In this document: piece after piece, positions 1-8,800 of the stretch
Layout: every line of letters starts with the position of its first letter
Position numbering within the stretch: position 1 is the stretch's first letter
NCBI GenBank assembly: GCA_934045075.1
Contig: OW203724.1
Location: forward strand, 2,914,001-2,978,000
Source: Yponomeuta sedellus
Lineage: Eukaryota > Arthropoda > Insecta > Lepidoptera > Yponomeutidae
Reading direction: 5' to 3'
Length of the DNA stretch: 64,000 nt
Position numbers and translations under genes: made by a program
The notes under the pieces: model-generated
Database searches by the model: none
The model's input: only the letters and a program-made list of their open reading frames with translations
What the model was told of the DNA's origin: nothing

Positions 1-223
1 GCAGGTTGTTTTGTATCGGTTCTAGATGAATTAAACTACTAGATTCGCACGGCTGACGGAATTATTACAGTATCACAAAGGTTATTAATGATGACTCATG
101 ACAAAGCTCTATTTCCATCTACAAAGCTATGAAAAGATTTAATATTGGAGCTAATTTTGTTCCAATTGCTTAAATCTCAATCCTTCTAAGATGTAGGTAT
201 GTTACTGTGAGTTGATTGACTAT

Positions 224-460
224 GGGCCGGTTTCTGAATTGAGAATTTCGTAAAATGAACGTTACTTAAGTAAATACTCAAGTAACGTTAACGTAACGTA
301 ACTTAAGTACTTACTTAAGTAACGTAACGTTAACGTAACGTTACTTAAGTAAATACTTAAGTAACGTTCTGCATCGGTCTTTGCTAAGAAATTCGAGATT
401 CGAAGGGACAGAACTACAGTTGTCTTTACTAAGCGAAATTCTCAACTCAGAAACTGACCC
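224..460. mobile_element. MITE with 27-bp terminal inverted repeats
   Basis: The ends 224-250 and 434-460 are near-perfect inverted repeats (GGGCCGGTTTCTGAATTG against GGGTCAGTTTCTGAGTTG, both running on to GAGAATTTCG). The interior (253-370) is itself a set of nested palindromes built from ACTTAAGTA and TAACGTTA, so the whole unit can fold into one long hairpin. There is no coding capacity. I could not fix a target-site duplication with confidence, so the superfamily is left open. Confidence 0.75.
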
Positions 461-1199
461 TCTAATTTTACGGTGTACTTATTACATATTATAGTGGGAA
501 GGTTTGAGAACATGATGGTTATTTATCATGTACAGGTATGCGCAGTGGCGTAGCGTGGGTGTCAACCAGCCGGGGTGGAAGAAAAAATTGCCGCCCCCTT
601 ATAAGCCCAGACAAAATAGATATTCCAGTTTACATTAATTCCCAACAAGCCGGAGTTTTTGTAGGTCCTAAATACGATATTATGTAGTATATTTTTTTAT
701 TAAGGTAGGTAGGTAAAACAAAATGAAATTTAAAATAAAAACAAGAAAATCCTCACAAACGGTATAATAAATTAAAACCCAGTTGTAGCCAGCTGAGTAA
801 CAAAATAACATAGGACTTAGCCGAATTTGAACAAAACTACAACAGGACATGTACGGTGGCAGTTCAATAAATCTGGTATGGTAGAACTCATTCACGCATT
901 CTCCCTAATGTTCTACCAAAAGACCGGCAGGTCAGCTGTAAAGTATAATCACGAAGGTATAAAAACTATACCTACCTGACGGCGTAGTCGCACGCGTCAT
1001 GCAAAACCAAATTTGAAATAAATGTGGAAATAACTAAACCATGAGCAAAACGTACCAAAGGGGGGCTAGATTACCTTAAAATAAATAAATAAAAATGCAT
1101 TTATTTCAGGTTTCAAGACCCATATAAACAACTACAAGAAACAAACAATAAATAAATAAAACAACAATAATAATAAATAAACAAATAAATATTTTTTTT
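461..1199. other. AT-rich stretch without a gene
   Basis: I see no supportable coding region. It contains short A/T runs and, at about 1077-1135, a LINE 3'-tail-like segment in minus orientation (TTTATTTCAGGT followed by CAAGACCCATAT) that resembles the tails of the LINE-Y copies near 34.9 and 55.8 kb. Confidence 0.4.
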
Positions 1200-1300
1200 T
1201 AGTTAGCCTGTTTTGTGTCCCACTGCTGGGCAAAGGCCTCCCCCCTCTTTCTCCATCGGTCAAAGACTCAGGTCATGACGAATAGCCGAAAAAGTAGGGT
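1200..1300 (-). pseudogene. RTE-like LINE, C-terminal tail fragment
   Basis: On the minus strand this reads through a tail ending EAFAQQWDTKQ. This is the characteristic C-terminus of an RTE-like endonuclease/reverse-transcriptase family also seen at 19.1, 21.8, 34.1 and 59.1 kb. Only about 25 codons remain and there is no start. It abuts an oppositely oriented piece of the same family at 1303. Confidence 0.5.
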
Positions 1301-1302
1301 CG

Positions 1303-2098
1303 AGGTAGATGGGCGGGAGATATGCTATGTCGACGAGTACCTATACTTACTTGGGCCAGATAGTCTCCTTCAACAATAGGCAACATAAAGAGATAGATCG
1401 CAGGATCACAAACAACCTAGAGGAGCTTCTGGTCCATGAAGGCGCTTATGAAGGGAAACCTTCCGATTTCCTTAAAGCGCAACATAACATAACATTTACA
1501 TACTGGCACATACATTTCCTCTGGCCCCACACTAGGATACCCTGTGTCGTGGGAACCAGAAACAGCGACATCACAAACATGTAAACATCCAAGACCTGGA
1601 GTTTTTTTTGTCCCCAGCAGGGGATCGAACCCGGGACCTCTCACATGGCAGGCAGATGCGCTACCGCTGCGCCACAGAGGTCGTCAAACTAGGAAAGGCA
1701 AGCTCGTCGACATGTGTATTCTGCCCATCCTAACCTACGGCGCTCAGACCTGGTCTTTGACCGGGCAGCAGAAGTCCAGACTCAAGATTTGTCAACGTGC
1801 AATGGAGCGCAGCATACTTGGTGTTAAGTTGATAGATTGTGTCCGAAACACCACGCTGCGCTCTAAGACTAAGGAATACGCGATGTTGGTGAGGCGACCG
1901 CTAAACTTAAGTGCAGCTGGGCTGGTCACGTTTGCCGGATGGATCCGAATCGGTGGGCGAAAATCGCCACCGAGTGGATACCAGATGGACGGCGAAGTCG
2001 TGGCCGACCGCGACGGAGATGGCGGGATGACCTCGACAATCATCTCCGAGATTGGTCACAGGTGGCGCTGGAGAGAACGGAATGGAGAAATAAATAAA
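1303..2098 (+). pseudogene. RTE-like LINE reverse transcriptase, C-terminal part, SINE-interrupted and frameshifted
   Basis: Before the SINE the frame reads YTYLGQIVSF with DRRITNN; after it, from about 1686, ILPILTYGAQTWSL and QRAMERSILGVKL. These are the post-catalytic and C-terminal motifs of RTE-type non-LTR elements. A frameshift near 1880-1900 moves the rest into another frame, which reads WAGHVCRM, then RPRRRWRDDLDNHL, to a TAA at about 2096 and an AAATAAATAAATAA tail. It is a dead fragment: no palm YxDD motif, one SINE insertion, at least one frameshift. Confidence 0.75.
1480..1684 (-). mobile_element. tRNA-derived SINE, family B, inserted in the RTE-like LINE
   Basis: The reverse complement begins GACCTCTGTGGCGCAGCGG (box A-like) and has a box B GGTTCGATCCCC about 45 bases later. 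It then has a body with CAGGTCTTGGATG and GTTTGTGATGTCGC, and a tail of repeated ATGTT. A close copy on the plus strand lies at 37.54-37.74 kb and a tail fragment at 37.96-38.08 kb. The insertion splits the LINE frame between DRRITNN and LPILTYGA. Confidence 0.8.
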
Positions 2099-2109
2099 TA
2101 ATTAAATTA

Positions 2110-2172
2110 AAGAGGTTCGAAATTTCACTGATGCCGGTGAGTCGCCCATTAGCTCAGTTGGATAGAGCGCTG
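2110..2172 (+). mobile_element. SINE family A, 5' portion, cut by the Transib-like element
   Basis: It carries the family A pre-tRNA segment (GAGGTTCGAAATTTCACTG) and box A (TTAGCTCAGTTGG), then stops in the anticodon arm at CGCTG (2168-2172). The rest of the same SINE resumes at 5118 after 2945 bp of inserted DNA, with CGCTG repeated. Confidence 0.85.
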
Positions 2173-2220
2173 CAGCGCTGGTACCGTAGTAGGTCATAGG
2201 ACTCGGATGGCAATGACTGA
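2173..2220 (+). repeat. Left terminal inverted repeat of the Transib-like element
   Basis: Reading inward it has CAGCGCTGGTACC, then GGTCATAGG, then AATGACTG. The same blocks occur in the same order at the other end, but a 9-10 base segment between the first and second is missing here. CGCTG occurs twice near the junction (2168-2172, 2176-2180), so the exact left edge is uncertain by 8 bp. Confidence 0.7.
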
Positions 2221-2273
2221 GCTAAGCCATGATATCTGGCTCAGTTACCCACTAATTGTCATACTACCTGAGG

Positions 2274-2283
2274 GTATAAAAGG
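2274..2283 (+). promoter_or_regulatory. TATA box of the transposase gene
   Basis: GTATAAAAGG lies about 160 bases upstream of the predicted start codon at 2437, inside the element. Transcription would be expected to start about 25-30 bases downstream, around 2305. Position and match are seen; use is inferred. Confidence 0.55.
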
Positions 2284-2436
2284 TTTCGCAATCTATTGTT
2301 CCCAACATTCCTTTTTCGGCATCCGAAGTGAACACAAGTAATTAGTCATCAACCTGTTATCACCAAGTGCTTTAATTAGCCCAAGACGCGACGCGTGTGT
2401 TTAAGTTCCAACTTGTCTGTGACCTGCTATTTTACA

Positions 2437-4747
2437 ATGGAATTTGAAGTCACAGGTATGTATTATTAATTTACTTTACTATTTTGCCTTTTCCTTCTAC
2501 ATTTTTTTTTTAAATAGAGTGCTACGCCAACGTGGCATTTTTTATGTATTTATGTCTGTATATTTTTTACGTTGAAGCTTTTACTTATGTTTGTACCTAC
2601 TTGTACCATTCAATTTGGTATAGAAATATGGGTTACAATGTCTACTACTAGGCCTCTCCAAATTTAGCTGCGTCATGCTGCGTCTGTAAGGTGCAGCCAG
2701 GTGCTACGCCGCGCGCCTGAACGCGTAGCAGGCGCGTAGCACTTGCTACGAAACATGTATCTATTTTGATCCGCTTTTAACGTATTTTTATTTTGTTTTA
2801 GGTACTAGTATTAAGTGTTCTTTCAAAAGAATGCTTGTACTAGATACTTGGCTGTCTATTAAAGACAGCAAATCTGAACTGGAGCGTTGGCATCGAGTTT
2901 TTCGAGACCTAATACAATTGCTGCCTGATGTTGAGAATTACATTGCTGATGACTTGGAAAAAAGAGTTACTAAAGTTTGTACAAGATTGGTAGCAATTTG
3001 GAAGCAAGTCACGCGCAACCATTCTCGCATGGTCTCTAAGTACGGAGACTGGCTGAACGAAATTGAAGTTTGCGTTCTGCCAACTTGTGCAACAGTAGGG
3101 AGCCACAACACCCAACGGCCAGCAGCAGAAGCTTCGACAAGCACCCAACAGCACCAGCACAGGAAGGACTTTGAGGAATGTAGCAAGAGATCAAAACGCC
3201 GCAGGCTTGCAGAGTTAAGTAAAGTAGACAGTTCTGCGATAAATTCTTTGTTGGACGATTCTAGTCTATCTAACGCCGCTGCATCTTTAAATTTCAGCAC
3301 TGACGAAGTCTTGTCTCTTATAAATGAGACAAAACTGACTAAACATCAGTATCTTTTGGTGAAAGACTTCGTTAATGCAAAATCACCTAATGCATTACCA
3401 TCTTATCAAAAAGTGTTAGAAGCTAAGAAGCGGTGCTATCCATCGCAAGAGTTTATCACGGAATCATCTGCTGAAGTAGAATTACAATCATTGTTAGATC
3501 ATACTGCTTGCCGGATACTAGAATCCCAAAAACCCGTTTTGAATAATATTGACCCTAATAAAGAATTTGTTTTGATTGGAAAATGGGGTTTCGATGGGAG
3601 TACGGGGCACAGCGAATATAAACAGATTTTTGGAGATTCTGGTATCGATGATGATGGCAGTATGTTTGTTACTTCATATTGTCCTCTTCAATTGGTTTGT
3701 AAGTCCAATACCTCCGACCCAGATCAAATAGTTTGGAAAAATCCGCGCCCTTCTTCCACCAGGTATTGTAGGCCTATTCGATTCCAATTTGCCAAAGAAT
3801 CCAAAGACCTTTCTGTGCAAGAAGAAGCTTATTTCAAGACTAAAATTGATAGTTTACAACCGACTTCTTTCACTCACGGTGAATATGAAATAAAAGTGCA
3901 GCATTCTTTACAATTAACCATGGTTGATGGTAAAGTGTGCAGTGCTCTGAGCGATACATCTTGTAGTAGATGTTATATTTGTGGTTCAACTCCAAAAGAG
4001 ATGAATGACATTGATAAATCGCTGAGCAAAACTGCAGATAGTGGTACCTATCAATTTGGACTATCTCCTCTTCACTCGTATATCCGATTCTTCGAATATT
4101 TAATTCACGTTTCTTATAGATTAGACATAAAGAAATGGCAGGTACGTTCTTCAGACGAAAAAGCTCTTCTTGCACAAAAAAAACAACATGTGCAGCAACA
4201 GTTTAGGCAGAAACTTGGTCTAATAGTCGACAAACCGCGAAGTGGAGGAAGTGGCACATCTAACGACGGAAACACTGCCAGAAAGTTTTTTTCTAACTCA
4301 GCGGTTTCAGCGGAAATTACTGGATTAGATAAAATCCTTATTGACAGATGTCATAATCTGCTGCAGTGTCTTTCGTCGGGATACAAAATTAATAACGCCA
4401 CTTTTAAAGAGTATTCTCTAGAAACAGCACGTAAACTTGTTGCTACCTATCCATGGTACAACTTGCCATCGTCTGTACATAAGGTCCTCATTCATGGGTC
4501 GGAAGTAATTGAACACGCATTATTGTCAATAGGTGAGCTTTCGGAAGAGGCCGCCGAATCTTGCAATAAATTAATCAAACTCTTCAGGCGTGACAACACG
4601 AGGAAAATGTCTCGGGTTGTCACAAACACCGACTTGATACATAGACTTCTCCTTAATTCGGATCCTTATATTTCTAGTTTAAGAAGGTTACCACAGAAGA
4701 AGAAGTCTATTCTATCAAAAGAAGTATTAAATTTGTTGTCGGTTTAG
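2437..4747 (+). CDS. Transib/RAG1-like transposase, two exons
   Basis: Predicted 654 residues. Exon 1 is 2437-2455 (ATG to a split Gly codon), exon 2 is 2802-4747 (TAG stop). Joining at GTATGT and TTTTAG keeps the frame and adds 16 residues before the Met at 2831; translation starting at 2831 (638 aa) is the alternative. RAG1-like landmarks in order: Asp271 in KWGFDGSTG; Asp382 in LTMVDGKV; zinc pair Cys397/Cys400 in RCYICG; GNTARKF; zinc pair His566/His571 in HKVLIHG; Glu592 in SEEAAESCNK. The spacing Asp-111-Asp and the CxxC 15 residues after the second Asp closely match RAG1 (D600, D708, C727/C730, H937/H942, E962). Expected role: metal-dependent excision and integration of the element. 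No premature stop or frameshift. A basic stretch (KRSKRRR, about residue 138) may be a nuclear localisation signal. Confidence 0.85.
2456..2801 (+). other. Predicted intron of the transposase gene
   Basis: 346 bases with a GTATGT donor and a T-rich acceptor ending TTTTAG. GTGCTACGC at 2519 and its inverse near 2742 bracket 224 bases. The stretch 2701-2742 is a GC-rich hairpin (GTGCTACGC ... GCGTAGCAC). This may be a small MITE sitting inside the intron. Confidence 0.65.
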
Positions 4748-4936
4748 GAAAAAATGTAAAAAATAAGATAGGTATTTATGTTATTTTTTACATAACTCCT
4801 ATTATGTAAATATAATATTTTTTGTCCAATTGTGTGTTTGTACTTAGATGTTAGTTAAGTATTTACTTTATTTGTAATATAAAATGTAAATAGTAAGGTT
4901 TAATAGTTATTAAGTTGCAAACCTTCTTTTAAGTGT

Positions 4937-4964
4937 AATAAAAATGCATAATTTTGTAAATAAA
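4937..4964 (+). promoter_or_regulatory. Polyadenylation signals of the transposase gene
   Basis: Two AATAAA hexamers, at 4937-4942 and 4959-4964, lie about 190-215 bases downstream of the stop codon and inside the element, before the right terminal repeat. They fit a transposon with a self-contained transcription unit. Confidence 0.55.
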
Positions 4965-5059
4965 ATAAGCTTTTTAAGATTATTTTGTTTTTTTTTTATT
5001 GTGTTATGGCTTAAAGTATTACAAAACACCATAATAATAATAATCAGCTATGACAACGA

Positions 5060-5117
5060 CAGTCATTATTATCGCGAAACCCTATGACCGCTACTCTTAG
5101 GGCGTGGAACCAGTGTG
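5060..5117 (-). repeat. Right terminal inverted repeat of the Transib-like element
   Basis: Read inward from 5117 it starts CACACTGGTTCC and continues with GGTCATAGG and AATGACTG, matching the left end. CACACTG resembles the CAC-initial heptamer common to Transib ends and RAG recombination signals. Confidence 0.75.
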
Positions 5118-5246
5118 CGCTGGCACGGATAGCCAGAGGTCGCGGGTTCGAATCCCGGCATGGGTGGAATTTTTAGATTCTAAATAGGTTTTTAAAATTG
5201 TCCTTAGCACGGGTTAGTGCATTAAAAATAAAAATAGTATAATCAT
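5118..5246 (+). mobile_element. SINE family A, 3' portion after the Transib-like insertion
   Basis: It resumes at CGCTGGCACGG, has box B GGGTTCGAATCCC, the body segment GGTTTTTAAAATTGTCC and an AAAATAGTATA tail. Together with 2110-2172 it makes one SINE. It runs head to tail into a second unit from 5247. Confidence 0.85.
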
Positions 5247-5550
5247 GTGGGTACAGCGATATCATTCCTATGTAAAAACCTAACTGCAAAGTAGGTAGTC
5301 GGGGCTGTAAGTGATGCAATCTACTTCAGCCAGATGTCGCTGCCTGTACGTAATACAGAGAATAGTTGTAGAGGTTCGAAATTTCACTGATGCTGGTGAG
5401 TCGCCCATTAGCTCAGTTGGATAGAGAGCGCTGGCACGGATAGCCAGAGGTCGCGGGATGGAATCCCGGCATGGGTGGAATTATTAGCCTCTAAATAGGT
5501 TTTTAAAATTGTCCTTAGCACGGGTTAGTGCATTAAAAATAGAAATAGTA
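5247..5550 (+). mobile_element. SINE family A, second unit of a head-to-tail pair
   Basis: Full unit: a ~145-bp head (GTGGGTACAGCG, CTAACTGCAAAGTAGG, CAGCCAGATGTCGCTGCC), the pre-tRNA segment, a tRNA-like core with box A TTAGCTCAGTTGG, and the A-rich tail. Box B is mutated (GGGATGGAATCCC instead of GGGTTCGAATCCC) and GAGAG is duplicated in the D arm. Confidence 0.8.
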
Positions 5551-5551
5551 T

Positions 5552-5658
5552 AAATAAATAATAGTAAATAAATATTCATGGATATATTACACAGATCTCG
5601 GTAGCCCTGTACTAAGTACAACTAAATGACTTGTGTTTAGGTGCTAACTCGACGATAG
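5552..5658 (-). mobile_element. SINE family C, 3' portion, cut by the gypsy element
   Basis: On the minus strand this is the 3' half of family C (ACACAAGTCATTTAGTTG, then a TTTATTTA tail). It ends at GATAG (5654-5658), which is repeated at 10272-10276 where the other half resumes. Confidence 0.85.
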
Positions 5659-5785
5659 TGTAATGTAGGGTAATCTGTAAAAATATCCACCGCCTCTCTC
5701 TCTTCCAGTAAACGGTTTTTAGCAATCAGACGTGTTTCTTTCTACTCCCGAATTACTAGGTGAATATCAAGTCTAGATTTCTACA
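5659..5785 (+). repeat. 5' LTR of the gypsy element
   Basis: 127 bp, TGTAATGTAGGG ... TTTCTACA. By eye it matches the copy at 10145-10271 base for base. Unusually short for an LTR. Confidence 0.93.
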
Positions 5786-5786
5786 G

Positions 5787-5795
5787 TGGCGACGA
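5787..5795 (+). promoter_or_regulatory. Primer-binding site, probably tRNA-Ser
   Basis: TGGCGACGA lies one base after the 5' LTR. Nine bases complement the 3' end (including CCA) of an insect serine tRNA as I recall it. The primer identity is an inference. Confidence 0.6.
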
Positions 5796-5848
5796 AATGG
5801 ACTAAGAACTTACAATCGTGCGGTAAACAGTGTTTTGTGACCATAATC

Positions 5849-8800
5849 ATGTCTCTCGGAAAGATAAGTGCTTTTGATCCAGCCAAAGACAGTTGGGACT
5901 TGTATGTAGAACGGCTCGAGCAATACTTTATTGCGAATGATGTTAAAGAACCAGTGAGAGTAGCCACGCTAATTACGGCCATAGGTAGTGATGCATACGA
6001 GCTAATGGTGAACTTGTGCACGCCAGATCGACCCGCTAGTAAAACATTTTCGCAGTTGGTGGCCATAATGAAAAGTCATTTACAGCCACAACCCAGTGTT
6101 TTAGCTGAACGATTTAAATTTCGTCAGCGTAAACAATTAAAAAACGAGTCGGTGGCGGATTACACGGCTGAATTAAAAAGACTATCTAAACATTGTAACT
6201 TTGGTACTTGGTTAAACGAAAGTTTACGAGATCAATTTGTTTGTGGATTAAGCAGTGATGTAATCAGGCAAAGGTTATTCGCGGAAGACAATCTAAGCTT
6301 CGATAAGGCGCTAAAGTTAGCTGTGACAGTCGAAGCGGCTGAGTCAAATGCGGTGCTAGTGGATGGGCGGTCAGACACGGGAGACCGCGGCAGTGCCACA
6401 ACATCGGTGCATCAGTGGTCTACTGGAGGAGCGCATCGTGAGCGGCGTGATGGCTATAGGACATCAGCCGGGGCGCCTGGCAGGGTCAGGGCCGGCGAAG
6501 GTAGCGGCGGCGGCTGCGCGCTTGCCGCGTGGCGTAATGGCCGAACAAGCGGAGGCCGGGCGGCGGCGGTTACGGCGAAGACGCCGACGGCGGGGCCGGA
6601 CCGCACCCGGGGTGAGGGAGGGCGCCGTCGGCAGGGCAGCTGCCAGGCGTGCGGAGGAGAACACGACACAAACACGTGCAAGTTTGTGCGGTACGTGTGT
6701 CGCGTGTGCTACCGCGAGGGGCACTTAAAGAAAATGTGCCCAAATCTCCGAGGCTTGGCCGGGCCATCCACCGGAAATCACTTCGTGGAGGAACAGGTGA
6801 TGCATGGAGACAGTGACGGAGACAGTGACGAGGTGAACAATTTTTCTATCCGTTTTGATAGTTTTGCTAACTATTTGCCGTACACGATAAAATTGTTAGT
6901 AGAGAATCAAGAATTAGACATGGAATTTGACACAGGCAGTGCTATTTCCTGTATAAGTTATGAAACGTACCAAAAGCAATTTTCAGACAGGGAAATAATG
7001 GATTGTAACTTACAATTACGATACTACACTGGAGAAATTGTTAATCCAGTAGGAAAAATCGAGGTGTTAGTTTGTTACCAAAATAGAAAGAAGCTTTTAG
7101 ATTTGTTTGTAGTAGATCAAGGCAAAACTACGCTACTCGGAAGACAGTGGTTGTATGAGTTAGGTATAGGGCTCCCAACTGCAAATGTAAATTGCAATCG
7201 ATCAAGCGGTGATGATAAATGTTTCGATTTGGCCGGTTTCAGCACCAAATTCTGTGAAGTATTCGCGGACGGACTGGGGCGGTTCACTGGTGAGCCGGTG
7301 ACACTTCGCGTGCGGCCCGACGCGCGGCCTGTTTACATGCGCGCGCGCCCGCTCGCCTACGCACTGCGCGAGCCGGTGGAGCGCGCGCTCGACCAGCTCG
7401 TGCTGGACGGCGTCATCGCGCCGGTCGAGACGTCGGACTGGGCCACGCCGATTGTGCCGGTAGTAAAGAAAGATGGAAGCATAAGGGTATGTGGAGATTT
7501 TAAGCTCACTCTTAATAAATGTCTCGAGGTGGACCGTTTTCCTGTACCGAAAGTCGACGATTTACTTACGAAACTCCATGGAGGGGAGCGGTACACTAAA
7601 ATTGACTTATCGCAGGCGTATGCTCAGTTCGTTTTAGACGACTCGAAGAAGTATGCGGTAATTAACACACACAAGGGTCTGTTTATGTACAATAGGCTAA
7701 TTTATGGACTGTCATCGAGTCCAGGAATATTTCAACGGAGACTTGAACAGATGTTTGCCGATATGCCAAAAGTAGGTGTATTTTTGGATGACGTCATCAT
7801 CACGGGCGCAAATAACCAGGAGCATATGGCTAACTTGAACAAAGTCTTTGAAAGGTTGCAAAAATACGGACTAAAGATTAGGAAAGACAAATGCACATTT
7901 TTTGCCCATTCAGTGACGTATTTAGGCTACACTATCAGTAAAGAGGGAGTTCACACTTGCCCAGAGAAAGTGGAAGCAATCAAGAAGGTACCGCGCCCTA
8001 AGAATGTGACAGAACTTCGTTCATTTTTAGGATTGGTTATGTATTATGCGAAGTTCGTGCCAAACATCAGTACGTTACTAGAACCTTTATATAACTTACT
8101 TAAAAAGGATGCAAGTTTCACATGGAATGAGCGGTGCGAGAAGTCGTTTTTTGAAGTGAAAAGAATGCTAGTGTCGAGCGAGGTGCTCGCGCACTACTCG
8201 CCGGAGCTGCCGCTGGTACTGACGACGGACGCCAGCAGCGTGGGCGTCGGCGCCGTCATCTCGCACCTGCTGCCGGCGGCCGCGGGCGGCGGAGGGGTGC
8301 GTGAGCGACCCGTCGCGTTTGCCTCGCGAGTATTGAACGGAGCAGAACGTTCATACTCACAAATTGAAAAAGAAGCCTTGGCAATTATTTTTGGCATACG
8401 CAAATTTCATCAATATCTGTATGGCCGTAAGTTTATCCTAAAAACAGACCACAAACCGTTAGTTTCCATTTTTGGTGAGAAAACAGGAATACCAGTAATG
8501 GCGGCAAGTAGGATGCAGCGATGGGCAGTACTGTTGTCGGGTTATAATTATGATATTGAGTATGTATCGTCACAGAAAAACAGTGCAGACGCCTTGTCAA
8601 GGTTACCCTTAAATGTGGAGCGATCAAATAAATCGGAACAAACATATCTTAACTTTGTGCAAAAGTTTTTGCCTCTGACTAGAAAAGATATAAAAGAAGG
8701 TACGGATAAAGACGAGGTGTTGCGTAAAGTTAAGATGTGTATACAGTCTGGATGGCCGCAAGTGTGTGAGGACGAAAAAATCAAGCCATATTTTGCAAAA

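Larger units (their letters stand above)
2173..5117 (+). mobile_element. Transib/RAG1-like DNA transposon, apparently complete
   Basis: A 2945-bp insertion in a SINE, flanked by the 5-bp direct repeat CGCTG (2168-2172, 5118-5122). A 5-bp GC-rich duplication is typical of Transib elements. Imperfect terminal inverted repeats of roughly 45-58 bp share CTGGTnCC, GGTCATAGG and AATGACTG in order. The right end read inward starts CACACTG, one base from the RAG heptamer CACAGTG; the left end starts CAGCGCTGG and has diverged. Inside are a TATA box, a two-exon transposase on the plus strand and polyadenylation signals. Seen directly: TIRs, TSD, ORF. Inferred from family knowledge: the superfamily. 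Confidence 0.85.

Noticed and set aside
1792..2043. 83-codon minus frame
   Set aside because: It is antisense to the RTE-like C-terminal fragment.
5118..5190. tRNA-like sequence with plausible cloverleaf
   Set aside because: It and its copies at 14.4, 26.7, 27.0, 31.6, 31.9 and 32.0 kb are dispersed cores of a SINE, with mutated anticodon loops, heads and A-rich tails. No copy stands alone as a tRNA gene.
6363..6767. Alternative-frame ORFs over gag
   Set aside because: They are shadows of the GC-rich part of the gypsy ORF.
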